A stretch of DNA of 64,000 bases from Caulobacter sp. BP25 (GTDB lineage: Bacteria > Pseudomonadota > Alphaproteobacteria > Caulobacterales > Caulobacteraceae): NCBI RefSeq assembly GCF_002737755.1, contig NZ_PEGH01000019.1, positions 124,001 through 188,000 on the forward strand, in the 5' to 3' direction. Positions within the stretch are counted from its first letter, which is position 1. Each line of letters opens with the position of its first letter. The notes under the pieces were generated by a model. The model made no database searches. It had not been told where the DNA came from and saw only the letters and a list, made by a program, of their open reading frames with translations. This document shows, piece by piece, positions 15,126 through 25,331 of the stretch. A program made the translations under genes and the position numbers.

Positions 15126-16643
15126 CTAGAACTCCTCCCACTCGCCCGGACGCGAGCTGGGGGCGACCTTCAGGGCGTTCGAGCCCTGGACGTAGCGCTG
15201 GCGGAAGGTCTCGCGGGTGGGGGCGGCGATGGTGGGACGCGGAGCAGGCGCGGCTGGGCGGCGCTCGACGCGGGCGGGCATTTCGTGGACCACCGCGCCG
15301 ACCTGGTAGCGGCCGACCAGGCGTTCCAGCTCGGCGGCCTCGCCGGCCAGGGCGCGGCTGGCGGCGCTGGACTGCTGGACCATGGCCGCATTCTGCTGGA
15401 TCACCTGGTCCATCTGGTTCACCGCGTGGTTCACCTCGGCCAGGCCGGTGGCCTGCTCCTTGGACGAGGCGGCGATGTCGCCCACCAGCTCGTTGATCTC
15501 GGCCACCTGGACCAGAATTTCGCGCAGGGTGTCGCCGGTCTCGCCGACCAGCTTGACGCCCTTGCCGACCTGGTCGGTCGAGGCGGTGATCAAGCCCTTG
15601 ATCTCCTTGGCCGCGTCGGCCGAGCGCTGGGCCAGAGCCCGCACCTCCTGGGCGACGACCGCGAAGCCGCGACCCGCGTCCCCCGCGCGGGCGGCCTCGA
15701 CGCCGGCGTTCAGGGCCAGGAGGTTGGTCTGGAAAGCGATCTCGTCGATGACGCCGATGATCTGGGTGATCGACTGCGAGGACTTCTCGATGCCGCTCAT
15801 GGCCTCGACCGCCTCGGTGACCACCGTGCCGCTGCGCTCGGCGGCGGCCTTGGCGGAGATGGTCACCTGCCGGGCCCGCTCGGCGCCCTCGGCGCTGCGC
15901 TTGACGGTGGCGGTGATCTGGTCGAGCGCGGTGGCGGTCTGAGCCAGGCCCGAGGCCTGGCGCTCGGTGCGCTGGGCAAGGTCATCGGCGGCATCGCCCA
16001 TCTCGGCGCAGCCGCCCCGGATGTTGCGGGCGGCGCTAAGAACGCCGGCCAGCGTTGCTTGAAGGTCCTCGACCGCAGCGTTGAAATCGCGCGGCATCTG
16101 GACGGCGTCACCCTGGAAGGCGTCCTCGCGCATGCGCCAGATCAGGTCGCCCTCGGCCAGGCGCTCCAGGCCCTCGCCCAGCGCATCGGCGGCGCGCGCC
16201 TGCGCGTCGGCCAGGGCGGCGGCTTCCTGAGCTTGGCGGCGGTGCTCGGTCTCGGCGGCGGTCCATTGAGCCTCGCGCTCGGCCTTCAGGCGCTCGGCCT
16301 CGACAAGGTTGTGACGGACGCCGTCCAGCGCGCGAGCGACCACCCCGATCTCGTCGTTGCTCTCGGTCCCATGGACCGCCTGATCGTAGCGGCCCGCGCT
16401 CAGTGCCTCGACCGAACGCGACAGGCCGCCCAGCGGCTTCTTGACCACCGCCTTGGCGGTCATGGCCAGGGCGATCAGCACAACGAGGGCGAACACGCCG
16501 CCGGCCGCCAGCAGGGTCAGCGCCACGCCAGAGCTGCCGCCGGCCTGCATCGCCACGCCCCCGGCCGCCGCGATCAGCAGCACCCCCATCGTCAGGCCGG
16601 TGGCGAGGATCAGCTTCCGGGCGATGGTCGATCGACGGGACAT
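15126..16643 (-). CDS. Methyl-accepting chemotaxis protein without periplasmic sensor domain
   Basis: Encodes 505 aa from ATG 16643. Two hydrophobic segments (about residues 11-32 and 38-62) are joined by only a few residues, so there is no periplasmic ligand-binding domain. Then come a HAMP-like region ([14 protein letters not shown]), a second linker with [10 protein letters not shown], and the signalling domain with the conserved hairpin tip [20 protein letters not shown]. The C-terminus ends GEWEEF, a pentapeptide-type tether for the methylation enzymes. It probably senses a cytoplasmic or membrane cue. No che genes adjoin it. Confidence 0.93.
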   Translation of the reverse strand: MSRRSTIARKLILATGLTMGVLLIAAAGGVAMQAGGSSGVALTLLAAGGVFALVVLIALAMTAKAVVKKPLGGLSRSVEALSAGRYDQAVHGTESNDEIGVVARALDGVRHNLVEAERLKAEREAQWTAAETEHRRQAQEAAALADAQARAADALGEGLERLAEGDLIWRMREDAFQGDAVQMPRDFNAAVEDLQATLAGVLSAARNIRGGCAEMGDAADDLAQRTERQASGLAQTATALDQITATVKRSAEGAERARQVTISAKAAAERSGTVVTEAVEAMSGIEKSSQSITQIIGVIDEIAFQTNLLALNAGVEAARAGDAGRGFAVVAQEVRALAQRSADAAKEIKGLITASTDQVGKGVKLVGETGDTLREILVQVAEINELVGDIAASSKEQATGLAEVNHAVNQMDQVIQQNAAMVQQSSAASRALAGEAAELERLVGRYQVGAVVHEMPARVERRPAAPAPRPTIAAPTRETFRQRYVQGSNALKVAPSSRPGEWEEF

Positions 16644-16723
16644 GAACAAAGGTCTCCGGCCAGAACTTTGGCTGCTGACCTTGTCTTTGACGACCGATTC
16701 CTGAATCGCCCGTTAACCACGTT

Positions 16724-19048
16724 TCAAGGACGCGCGAAACGGGCCTTTACCGGCGCGTAGCTGTCCCAAACCTGACCATCGCTGACCGAGCGCAGCAGCT
16801 TGACGTATTCGGCGTGGCTCCAGGCTAGCGGCGTGGCCGAATCCGTCCCCTCTCCGCGCGTGTAGCCATGCGGACTGGCCGCGCCGACGCCGTCCCAGAC
16901 CTGTTCGGGGATCAGGAGGCCGTCATTGGCAAACAGCTCCATGGCGCGGACATAGGTGTCGCGGATCGTCTTGACCGCCGCCGCATCCGGCTTGCCCGAA
17001 AGGCCAGCCAGCGCCAGTTCGTAGTGACCGCGCTCACCGGTGAAGATCGGCCAGACCCGGCCGCGCTGGCCGGGGCGCATCTGGCCGCCCGCGCCATAGT
17101 TGGCGCCGGTCGCCACGTCCTCGCCATAGCCGTCGACGCCATAGCGCCGCCAGCCGGGAAAGGTCCCCGGCACGCCCGGGAAGGTGAAGTCGTAGCGGAC
17201 GCGATAGAGGTCCTCCATCGCCTGGTCGTCGATCTTGGGCAGGCTGGCGACGATGGCCGGATCGTCGGCGCGGCGCACGCCGTAGCGGACCAGCTCTAGG
17301 AAACCAGCGTCCAGCATCTTGTCCTCGGGGACCGCGGCCTGGCCGTTGCGCGCCTCGACGGGGCTCTTGTTGTTCGGATCCTGGTCGCTGTTCAGGCGCA
17401 GGTAGTAGTGGCCGTCACCGAACGATCCCTTGGTCGTGACCATGCGGGCCTCGACCTTGGCCGAATAGGCGTCGGCGGTCTGCCGATAGAGCGCGGCCAA
17501 GGCGCCGTCGCCGGCCGCTTCCGCGATATCCCCGGCGACCACCAGCCCCGCGATCACGGCGGCGGTCGTCGAGGGTGAATAGCCGCCCTGCTCTTCCCAG
17601 CGCTCCTGCTGGGTGAATGGCGGGGTGATGGTGGCGCTGTTCCAGCCCAGACCCACCTTGCCGCCCTTCACCAGGAAGTCGGCGGCGGGCTTCAGCATGC
17701 GGCCGTAATAGGCCTTCAACTCGGCGTCCGGCAGCCAGCCCAGCTTCCAGAGCTTCCAGCCCAGCATGATCGGCATGGCGGTCTGATCAAGCTGAACGCC
17801 GACCCATTCGGGCGTGCCGTCGACATGCGCCTTCTGCAGGAACCAGCCGCCCGCGCCCGTATTGCCTGGCGTCTTCGGGCCGACCTGGACCGTGGGCAGG
17901 TAGTGGAAGGCCGCCAGCGGCGTCTCTCTATCGCCCAGCGCCGCCAGGGCCATGGCGCACTGGTAGAAGTCGCGCGGCCAGACGGCCTTGTAGCCGGTCG
18001 AGGACTGGGTGGCGTCGACCGTGTCGCCCCACGGGTTTGACAGCGAGGCGATCAGGGCGCCGGCGTGGGTGCGGTCCTCCTGGACCTTCAACATGAGGGC
18101 CGAGGCCTGGACCAACTTGCCGCCGTCCTCCGACGCCTCGCGCAGGCGGGGCAGCTCGGTCAGCGAGGTCAGATAGTCCTCCCAGCCCACCCGCGCGCCC
18201 TCGCCGTTGAAGCGGGCCAACACCTCGGCGTAGCCGGTCTTCAGGGTCGCCGAGGCGCTCGCGTCGGCGACCTTGGCGTCGGGGCCAAAGCCGATGGCGA
18301 GATCGAAGGTCTCCTCCTTCGCGACGGCTGGCAGCCCAGCCGTCAAGACGATCGCGCCCTTGGCGGAAGAGGTTGTGACCTTCAGGCCCGCCAGGGGCTC
18401 GCCGTCCTGGAGCGCGCTGGCCGAGGCCTTGGCGAAGGGCTTGGCGCCCTTGAGGCTGAGATGCGCCCGGCCCTCGAAGGCCGTCAGCGCCGTGGTCGAG
18501 GCCGCGCCCGTATCGCCGCCGCCCGTGTTGGCCATGTGCGGCTCCAGCACCAGGGTCGGGGTCACGGCCCCCTTCAGCGCCCTGACCGTCACCCGCACGA
18601 ACAGGCTGTCGCGGTCCGGATCGGCGAAGATCCGCTTCTCGATGACGAAGCGGCCTTGGCGGTCGGTGGTTGTGATCTTGTAGGCCGGTGACAGCGGGCG
18701 GCCAGCGGCGTCGACGTGCAGGTACTCGGTCTTGGCCGTGGTGTCCGCGCCCTCGACCGCCAGACCCGTCGAAGTCTGGACGGCGATGCGCATCTGCTTG
18801 ACCTGAGCCTCGTGGATCAGGCCGTACATGGTCTCGGTCAGCACGCCGTCGGCGATCGAGAACCAGACCTTGGACACCGCGCCCGTCGGGCCGCTGGGCT
18901 TGTAGGCGCCGTCGACATAGGCCTCGTAGGACGCCCCAACGCCGGTCTTGGCGGCGTAGGCCCAGGTCGTGGCCGGCGCGGCGGCGTGGGCCGCGCTCGT
19001 GACGGCGGTGGCGGCCGAGGCCAGGGCGATCAGTTTCAGGCGGCGCAT
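16724..19048 (-). CDS. Glucan 1,4-alpha-glucosidase (GH15 glucoamylase)
   Basis: Encodes 774 aa from ATG 19048; the open frame extends further only as an overlap with the permease gene. A signal peptide (hydrophobic run ending SAAHAAA) predicts periplasmic or secreted location. The N-terminal beta-sandwich domain is followed by the GH15 (alpha/alpha)6 barrel: YKAVWPRDFYQCAMALAALGD, the RWEEQGGYSPST segment with the catalytic acid Glu, GERGHYELALAGL, and LIPEQVWDG with the catalytic base. It releases glucose from maltodextrins. It lies 38 bp after the permease gene on the same strand, so they are likely co-transcribed within the maltodextrin regulon. Confidence 0.93.
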   Translation of the reverse strand: MRRLKLIALASAATAVTSAAHAAAPATTWAYAAKTGVGASYEAYVDGAYKPSGPTGAVSKVWFSIADGVLTETMYGLIHEAQVKQMRIAVQTSTGLAVEGADTTAKTEYLHVDAAGRPLSPAYKITTTDRQGRFVIEKRIFADPDRDSLFVRVTVRALKGAVTPTLVLEPHMANTGGGDTGAASTTALTAFEGRAHLSLKGAKPFAKASASALQDGEPLAGLKVTTSSAKGAIVLTAGLPAVAKEETFDLAIGFGPDAKVADASASATLKTGYAEVLARFNGEGARVGWEDYLTSLTELPRLREASEDGGKLVQASALMLKVQEDRTHAGALIASLSNPWGDTVDATQSSTGYKAVWPRDFYQCAMALAALGDRETPLAAFHYLPTVQVGPKTPGNTGAGGWFLQKAHVDGTPEWVGVQLDQTAMPIMLGWKLWKLGWLPDAELKAYYGRMLKPAADFLVKGGKVGLGWNSATITPPFTQQERWEEQGGYSPSTTAAVIAGLVVAGDIAEAAGDGALAALYRQTADAYSAKVEARMVTTKGSFGDGHYYLRLNSDQDPNNKSPVEARNGQAAVPEDKMLDAGFLELVRYGVRRADDPAIVASLPKIDDQAMEDLYRVRYDFTFPGVPGTFPGWRRYGVDGYGEDVATGANYGAGGQMRPGQRGRVWPIFTGERGHYELALAGLSGKPDAAAVKTIRDTYVRAMELFANDGLLIPEQVWDGVGAASPHGYTRGEGTDSATPLAWSHAEYVKLLRSVSDGQVWDSYAPVKARFARP

Positions 19049-19086
19049 GGCGAGGACCTCGTCAGGCTGAAGGGAAAAGCAGGAAG

Positions 19087-20580
19087 TCAGGCCGGCTTGG
19101 CGTCGCGAACCGCGAAGGTCGCCAGGGCCGCGATGACCAGGGAGGCCGCGCCCAGGACGAGCGCGTAGATGGCCTGGCCGCCGAAGAAGGTCTTCAGCAG
19201 CAGGCCCAGCACCGTCGCCGCCAACAGCTGGGGGATGACGATGAAGACATTGAAGATGCCCATGTAGACGCCCATCTTCCGCGCCGGCAGGGCTCCGGCC
19301 AGGATCGAGTACGGCGCCGACAGGATCGAGCTCCAGGCAAAGCCCACGCCGATCATGCCGATCCACAGCAGGCCCGGCTGGCGGATCAGCAGAAAGGACA
19401 GTAGGCCCAGCGCGCCCAGCGCCAGGCAGACGGCGTGGCTGACCTTGCGGCTGGAGACCTTGACCATCAGCGGGATCAGCAGGGCCGCCAGGGCCGCGAC
19501 ACCGTTATAGACGGCGAACAGCAGGCCGACCCAGTCAGCGCCTTCGTTGTAGGCCTTGGACGCGGCGTCCGTGGCGCCGAAGTGAACCGCCGCCACGGCG
19601 GGGGTCGTGTAGATCCACATGGCGAACAGGCCAAACCACGAGAAGAACTGCACCACCGCCAGCTGGCGCATGGTGACGGGCATGCGCAAGACGTCCTCCA
19701 GCACCTCGGAAAAGCCGTTATCGGTGCGGCCCAGGCGCTTGAACCGCGCGCCGACCACACCCGCGACGCCGAACGCCAGCAGCAGGCCCGCCAGGACGTA
19801 GAGCTCCTTCTCCAGGCCCGTCCACCAGACCATCAGGGCCAGCGCCGCGCTCAGCAGAACGCCGCCGGCGCCGAGCGCGGCATAGGCGTTGATCGAAGGC
19901 TCGGGCTCCTGTCGCGGGCCAAAGCCCAGCTCCTCGGCCTCGAAAGCTTGCATCTGCTCGGGCGGATACTCGTGGGTCGTGAAGACCGTCCACAGCACCG
20001 CCAGCAGCAGCCCCGCCCCGCCGGCGTAGAAGGCGATCTTGACCGCGTCGGGGATCTGTCCCGCCGGGGCTGTGTTGGCGACATTGAACCCGTTGGTCAG
20101 GATCCAAGGCAGGGCCGAGGCCAGCACCGCGCCCAGGCCGATGAAGAAGCTCTGCATGGCGTAGCCGGTCGCGCGCTGCTCGTCGGGCAGGTTGTCGCCG
20201 ACAAAGGCCCGGAACGGCTCCATCGTGACGTTGATCGAAGCGTCCATGATCCATAGCGCCGCGGCCGCGACCCACAGGGTCGGCGAATTGGGCATGACCA
20301 GCAGCGCGGCCGTTGTCAGGATCGCGCCCCACAGGAAGTAGGGCCGCCGACGGCCCAGGCGCCCCCAGGTCTTGTCGCTGAAATGGCCGATAATCGGCTG
20401 CACGATCAGACCGGTGGCCGGCGCGGCGATCCACAGGATCGCCAGGTGGTTCACGTCGACGCCCAGGGTCTGGAAGATGCGGCTGGTGTTGGCGTTCTGC
20501 AGGCCGAAACCGATCTGGATTCCGAAGAATCCAAAGCACATGTTCCAGATCTGCAGGAAAGTCAGCCTCTGCCTGGCCAT
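19087..20580 (-). CDS. malY: Inner-membrane maltose/maltodextrin permease, SLC45-like MFS
   Basis: Encodes 497 aa with about twelve membrane helices. It resembles the sucrose/maltose proton symporters of the GPH/SLC45 group: GFGLQNANTSRIFQTLG, PIIGHFSDKTWGRLGRRRP and MEPFRAFVGD. The Caulobacter maltose locus is known to contain TonB-dependent receptor MalA, permease MalY and LacI-type MalI, and this gene sits in that arrangement, divergent from the regulator and upstream of the glucoamylase gene. GGAG precedes the ATG. It would move maltose or short dextrins from the periplasm to the cytoplasm. Confidence 0.9.
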   Translation of the reverse strand: MARQRLTFLQIWNMCFGFFGIQIGFGLQNANTSRIFQTLGVDVNHLAILWIAAPATGLIVQPIIGHFSDKTWGRLGRRRPYFLWGAILTTAALLVMPNSPTLWVAAAALWIMDASINVTMEPFRAFVGDNLPDEQRATGYAMQSFFIGLGAVLASALPWILTNGFNVANTAPAGQIPDAVKIAFYAGGAGLLLAVLWTVFTTHEYPPEQMQAFEAEELGFGPRQEPEPSINAYAALGAGGVLLSAALALMVWWTGLEKELYVLAGLLLAFGVAGVVGARFKRLGRTDNGFSEVLEDVLRMPVTMRQLAVVQFFSWFGLFAMWIYTTPAVAAVHFGATDAASKAYNEGADWVGLLFAVYNGVAALAALLIPLMVKVSSRKVSHAVCLALGALGLLSFLLIRQPGLLWIGMIGVGFAWSSILSAPYSILAGALPARKMGVYMGIFNVFIVIPQLLAATVLGLLLKTFFGGQAIYALVLGAASLVIAALATFAVRDAKPA

Positions 20581-20908
20581 CCGTCTCCGCCCCGCTCGGA
20601 CCGGTTAGATCCGATCCATTTTCGCAATATTTTGCACAAATCGCGCAAGCCGTATTTGCACACGCCGCGTCGCGTCGCGCAACGGAAAAGGCTGCAAAAT
20701 ATGGATTAATGACGCATGATCGCGCTGAAACGCTGTAAAGACACAAGACGCGTCCGTAAAGCTGCGCGAGATTATTTGCGGTATTTTTCAGACATAGCCA
20801 GCACAGCTGACCGACCGCTGGACGGTTGCAAATCTCGCCGAACCGGGCCTTATGGCCAATGAAAAACTTTGCAGAAATGTTTGCGGCGAGCGTTGGGGAC
20901 GGGCGTAG
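20581..20908. promoter_or_regulatory. Divergent malY-malI control region with TTTGCA half-sites
   Basis: Much more AT-rich than its surroundings. Recurrent TTTGCA/TGCAAA half-sites are present: CGCAATATTTTGCAC at 20623-20637 (near-palindrome GCAA-N4-TTGC), GCAAGCCGTATTTGC at about 20645-20659, TGCAAAAT at about 20693-20700, TTGCAAAT at about 20826-20833, and TTTGCAGAAATGTTTGC at about 20869-20885. Similar half-sites occur before the amylase and malA genes, suggesting the LacI-type regulator binds here. Confidence 0.5.
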
Positions 20909-21919
20909 GTGAGCAGAGGCGCGACACGACTTGAGGACCTGGCCAAGTTGGCCGGGGTTTCGATCTCCACCGCCTCGCGGGCGCTGAACGACAGCCCAGC
21001 GGTGAACCAGCGCACCAAGCAGCTGATCTGGAAGCTAGCGCGCGAGATGGACTATCCGTTCCGCCGCTACATGCCCGCCGGCCCGATCGGCGCAGAGGCT
21101 ACGATCGCTCTGGTCACCCCTCGCCCGCAAGGCCGCGACAGCGGCATGTCCGATCCCTTCTTTCTGGAGCTGCTGGCCGGTGTCGGCGAGGCGGCCAAGG
21201 AGCGCGGCTGCGACGTCATCCTCAGCCACATCGCGCCGGCCAATTTCGAGGATCTGGCGGCAGCGATGAACACCAGCCGGGCCGAGGGCGTCATCTTCCT
21301 GGGCCAGAGCTCGCTGCACGCGGCCTTCAACCGGCTGGCCGAGACCGAGACCCGCTTCGTCGTCTGGGGCGCCCAGTTCCCAGACCAGGCCTATTGCTCG
21401 GTCGGTTCGGATAACATCCAGGGCGGGCGCCGCGCGACGCTGCATCTGGCGCGCCTGGGCCGCAAGCGCATCGTCTTCCTGGGCGACACCGAGGCGCCCG
21501 AGGCCATGCACCGCCACCGCGGCTATCTGGAAGCCCTCGAGCAGGCCAAGCTGGGCGTCGATCCCGACCTGATCGTCCCCGCCCACTTCGAGGTGGAGTC
21601 GGCCGAGGCCGCCGTCGACAGCCTGATCCATCACGGCATCCAGTTCGACGGCGTGGTCGCCGCGTCCGACCTGATCGCGCTGGGCGCCATCCGCGCGCTG
21701 AAGCACGCGGGCCTGTCCGTGCCGGGCGACGTGTCTGTGATGGGTTTCGACAACGTCCCCTTCAGCCGCTACGCCAGCCCCGCCCTCTCGACCATCGCCC
21801 AGGACACCGCCAAGGCCGGCCGGCTGATGGTGTCCAAGCTGCTCGACAGCGGCGAGCGCGCCAGCCGCTCCGAGCGCGTGCCGACGGATCTGATCATCCG
21901 GGAGAGCTGCGGAGGCTAA
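20909..21919 (+). CDS. malI: LacI-family regulator of maltodextrin genes
   Basis: Encodes 336 aa from GTG 20909. The N-terminal helix-turn-helix reads LEDLAKLAGVSISTASRALN, the LacI signature, followed by the hinge region and a periplasmic-binding-protein-like ligand domain (GFDNVPFSRYASPALSTIAQ near residue 275). It should repress the flanking malY, glucosidase, amylase and malA genes and respond to a maltodextrin. Its stop overlaps the end of the convergent alpha-glucosidase gene by a few bases. Confidence 0.9.
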   Translation: MSRGATRLEDLAKLAGVSISTASRALNDSPAVNQRTKQLIWKLAREMDYPFRRYMPAGPIGAEATIALVTPRPQGRDSGMSDPFFLELLAGVGEAAKERGCDVILSHIAPANFEDLAAAMNTSRAEGVIFLGQSSLHAAFNRLAETETRFVVWGAQFPDQAYCSVGSDNIQGGRRATLHLARLGRKRIVFLGDTEAPEAMHRHRGYLEALEQAKLGVDPDLIVPAHFEVESAEAAVDSLIHHGIQFDGVVAASDLIALGAIRALKHAGLSVPGDVSVMGFDNVPFSRYASPALSTIAQDTAKAGRLMVSKLLDSGERASRSERVPTDLIIRESCGG

Positions 21920-23493
21920 ACCCGCCGCGCGATCAGACCCGCGCACACAGGCATCTCGCCCTCGGCGCCCAGGTTGACGCCATCCACCAGCGTCCAGCCC
22001 TCGGGCAGCGACCAGTTGACCGCCTCAAAGCCCAGATTGAAGGCCAGCAAGAGCGCGCCCGCCCCCTCGCCGCGCTGGAAGATCAGCAGCGGGCTGTTGG
22101 TGTCGAGGAAGGTGATGGCGCCGGTGCGCAGCGCGGGATGGTTCCGACGCAGGGCGATCAGGCGACGCGCCACATGCAAGGTCGAGGTCGGGTCAGCCTC
22201 CTGCGCATCCACAGCCAAGGGCAGGTGCTCGGGATCGACCGGCAGCCAGGGCTCGACGCCTGAGAAGCCGGCATTGGCCGCGCCCGCCACCCACGGCATC
22301 GGCGTCCGCGCGCCGTCGCGACCCAGGGTCTGGGGCCAGTTGGCGATGGCTTCAGGATCCTGCAGCCGCTCGAACGGCACATTGGCCTGAGGCAGGCCCA
22401 GCTCCTCGCCCTGATAGACGAAGACGTTGCCGCGCAGTCCCATCAGCAGCAGCAGGGCCATCTCGGCGAAAGCCTTGCAGTCGCGGCCCTCGGCCCAGCG
22501 CGACACCGCGCGCGGCGCGTCGTGGTTCGAGAAGGTCCAGGACGGCCAGCCCTCTCCCGCCTCGCCCGGCCACATGGCCGCACCCTGGGGGATCATGTCG
22601 GCCATCAGCTTGTCGGCATAGAGATAGAGGAAGCCATAGGCGCTGTTCAGCCGGTCGCTTCCGGCCGTGAACAGCTTCATTTCGCGGTCGGCATGGTCGC
22701 CGCCGACCTCGGCCACCGAGAACCGTCCGCCCGCCGCGTCGGTCAGCGCCCGGAGGCGCTGGAGGAACTTCGGGATGTCGGCGTGGCTCTGGTTGTGGAT
22801 CTTGTCCTGAAAGTCGAACGGCCGCGTGCGCTTGCCGCCCGGCGGCAGCGGCGGATTGTCGGTCAGCGCCGGATCATGCATCGAGAAATTGATGGCGTCG
22901 AAGCGGAAGCCGTCCACACCCTTGTCGATCCAGAACTGGGTGACGGCCAGCAGGGCGTCCTGGACCGCCCGGTTATGCAGGTTCAGCTGCGGCTGGCTGC
23001 TGAGGAAGTTGTGCATGTAGTACTGGCCGCGCCGGGCGTCCCAGGTCCAGGCCGGGCCGCCGAACACCGACTGCCAGTTGCTGGGCGGGCTGCCGTCGGG
23101 CTTGGCGTCGGCCCAGACGAACCAGTCGGCCTTGGCGTTGGCCCTGTCCTGGCGGCTCTCGACGAACCAGGGGTGCTCTTCCGAGGTGTGCGAGAACACC
23201 AGGTCGATGATGATCTTCAGGCCCAGCCTGTGGGCCTTGGCGATCAGGGCGTCGAAGTCGGCCAGGGTCCCGAAGATCGGATCGACATCGCGATAGTCCG
23301 AAACGTCGTAGCCGAAGTCCTTCATCGGCGACGTGAAGAACGGCGACAGCCACACACCCTCGACGCCCAGCGAAGCGATGTGCTCAAGGCGGGCCGTAAT
23401 CCCCGGCAGGTCGCCGACGCCGTCGCCGTTCGAGTCGGCGAAACTGCGCGGATAGACCTGGTAGATCACCGCGCCCCGCCACCATTCGCTCAT
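21916..23493 (-). CDS. Cytoplasmic alpha-glucosidase (GH13)
   Basis: Encodes 525 aa from ATG 23493, which has GGAG 6 bp upstream; the longer frame lies inside the amylase gene. It begins WWRGAVIYQVYPRSFADSNG, typical of GH13 oligo-1,6- and alpha-glucosidases, and shows DLVFSHTSEEHPW, the nucleophile Asp in VDGFRFDAIN, the acid Glu in SVAEVGG, and FSNHDAPR. No signal peptide, so it hydrolyses maltodextrins after MalY import. It lies 38 bp after the amylase gene and probably forms an operon with it. Confidence 0.93.
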   Translation of the reverse strand: MSEWWRGAVIYQVYPRSFADSNGDGVGDLPGITARLEHIASLGVEGVWLSPFFTSPMKDFGYDVSDYRDVDPIFGTLADFDALIAKAHRLGLKIIIDLVFSHTSEEHPWFVESRQDRANAKADWFVWADAKPDGSPPSNWQSVFGGPAWTWDARRGQYYMHNFLSSQPQLNLHNRAVQDALLAVTQFWIDKGVDGFRFDAINFSMHDPALTDNPPLPPGGKRTRPFDFQDKIHNQSHADIPKFLQRLRALTDAAGGRFSVAEVGGDHADREMKLFTAGSDRLNSAYGFLYLYADKLMADMIPQGAAMWPGEAGEGWPSWTFSNHDAPRAVSRWAEGRDCKAFAEMALLLLMGLRGNVFVYQGEELGLPQANVPFERLQDPEAIANWPQTLGRDGARTPMPWVAGAANAGFSGVEPWLPVDPEHLPLAVDAQEADPTSTLHVARRLIALRRNHPALRTGAITFLDTNSPLLIFQRGEGAGALLLAFNLGFEAVNWSLPEGWTLVDGVNLGAEGEMPVCAGLIARRV

Positions 23494-23531
23494 CAACGTC
23501 TCCGCCTGGGGCTTTGCAAGAACTTCAACGG

Positions 23532-25331
23532 TCACGGTCGTCCCTCGGAAACGCATAGCATGTAGTCGAGCGGCGCAAGCTCGACGGAATAGCCGCCGGG
23601 CGCGGCGGCGCTGGGCTGGCAGGAGCCATGCAGGGCCCGCCACGCGCTTGAGCCGGCCTCGACCGGCACGTTCGTCTTGATCGGCTTGTCGCTGGTGTTG
23701 AAGACGGCCAGGACCTCGGCTCCCGCCAGCAGGCGCGAGAAGGCGAAGAGGCCCGGCTGTTGGTCGGCGACGCGCGTGACCTGGCGACCATCGCGCAAGG
23801 CCGGCGTCGCGGCGCGGAGGCGAGCCAGCTCGGCGATCCGGCGGTAGAGCACGCTGTCGGGATCGAAGGCCGACCTTGGGCCTTTCGCCGAGACGCCGAT
23901 CAGGCGGTTGTCGTTGTAGCGGGCGACCTGGCTTTCAAACATGTCCTCGCGCGCGTCGGCATAGTCGCCATCACCGGTGAAGCCCTGCTCATCGCCATAG
24001 TAGATCGTCGGGACGCCGCGCGCGGTCAGCATGATCGCGTTGGCCAGGGTCACGCGAGCGAGAAGCTCCTCGTCGCCGATCCCAGGCCGCGCCCTTTGCA
24101 GGAACCAGCCGATCCGGCCCATGTCGTGGTTGCCCAGAAACGTCGGCAGCTGGCGCGCTGTCGCCTCGCCGCCCTCGTAGACGGCGTCCGCCGCGAAGAC
24201 CCGAGCCAATCGCTCCGGCCCCGCCTTGCCCGTGACCACGTCGGTCACCGCCGCCTGGAACGCGAAGTCCAGCACCGCCGGCAGCTTGTCGACCCGCGTG
24301 TGGCTGGCCAGGATCGCCACGTCCGGATCGAACACCTCGCCGAAGATGTGGAAGTTCGCAATGCCCTTGGCCTTGGCGCGGGCCAGCATGGCCGGGACGA
24401 AGGCTTGCCAGAACTCAGGGTTCACGTGGCGGGCGGTGTCGATGCGGAACCCGTCGATCCCGAAGTCGTCGATCCAGCGGCCATAGACCTCGATGAAACC
24501 CGCCACCACGTGCGGGTGTTCAGTGAACACGTCGTCCAGGGTCGCAAAATCGCCCAGCAGCGAGCTCTCGCCGGCGAACGTGCTCTCGCCCCGGTTATGG
24601 TAGTAGATCGGGTCGTTCAGCCAGTCAGGCTTCTTCGCATGTTTCTGGCCCGCCGGAACGAAGGGCGTATAGGCCCAGTCTGGCCGCTTGAGCTTGGAGA
24701 AATCCTTGCCATCGAAACCGTCATTGATCACCGGTCCCGCCACACCGCCCTTGCGCGCGTAGGGGTAGTCGGCGACGCCGCGATAGGGACAGGCCCCGCC
24801 GGGACACTCCTGGTACTGGATGACGTCGGCCGTGTGGTTCACGACGATATCCATGTAGACTTTCAGGCCCCGCGCATGGGCGGCATCCACCAGGGCCTTG
24901 AAGTCGGCCTTGGTCCCGAAGTGCGGATCGACATCAGTAAAGTCGGTGATCCAGTAGCCGTGATGCGCCGCCGACTCGTGACCCGGCGATCCCTGCACAG
25001 CCTTGTTGGTGAACACCGGCGCTAGCCAGATCGCGGTCGCGCCTAGCCCCTGGATATAGTCCAGCCGGCGCGTGACGCCTTTCAGGTCGCCGCCATGGTA
25101 GAAGCCCGCTCGTGTCGGATCGAAACCGTCGACCAAGGGGCCTCGCTTGGGTCCGCCGTGGTCGTTAGCCGTGTCGCCGTTCTCGAAGCGGTCGGGCAGC
25201 AGGAAGTAGATCACCTCGTCCTGCGGCTTGCGCTGCAGGTGGGGAGACGGCGCCGCGACCGCCGAGGCGGCCAGGGCGCTCAAGCCCAGCGCGGCCAGCA
25301 GCGTTCGTCGCCAAGGCGTCATGACCGACAT
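23532..25331 (-). CDS. Secreted alpha-amylase (GH13)
   Basis: Encodes 599 aa from ATG 25331, with GGGGAGGGGAG just upstream. A signal peptide (hydrophobic core LLAALGLSALAASAVAA) directs export. The GH13 catalytic regions are present: DIVVNHTADV, the nucleophile Asp in DGFRIDTARHV, the acid Glu in HIFGEVFDPD, and TFLGNHDMGR. The sequence between domain blocks includes a Cys pair (ECPGGACPY) that could be a disulfide. It degrades starch outside or in the periplasm, feeding MalA and MalY. First gene of a two-gene operon with the alpha-glucosidase. Confidence 0.92.
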   Translation of the reverse strand: MSVMTPWRRTLLAALGLSALAASAVAAPSPHLQRKPQDEVIYFLLPDRFENGDTANDHGGPKRGPLVDGFDPTRAGFYHGGDLKGVTRRLDYIQGLGATAIWLAPVFTNKAVQGSPGHESAAHHGYWITDFTDVDPHFGTKADFKALVDAAHARGLKVYMDIVVNHTADVIQYQECPGGACPYRGVADYPYARKGGVAGPVINDGFDGKDFSKLKRPDWAYTPFVPAGQKHAKKPDWLNDPIYYHNRGESTFAGESSLLGDFATLDDVFTEHPHVVAGFIEVYGRWIDDFGIDGFRIDTARHVNPEFWQAFVPAMLARAKAKGIANFHIFGEVFDPDVAILASHTRVDKLPAVLDFAFQAAVTDVVTGKAGPERLARVFAADAVYEGGEATARQLPTFLGNHDMGRIGWFLQRARPGIGDEELLARVTLANAIMLTARGVPTIYYGDEQGFTGDGDYADAREDMFESQVARYNDNRLIGVSAKGPRSAFDPDSVLYRRIAELARLRAATPALRDGRQVTRVADQQPGLFAFSRLLAGAEVLAVFNTSDKPIKTNVPVEAGSSAWRALHGSCQPSAAAPGGYSVELAPLDYMLCVSEGRP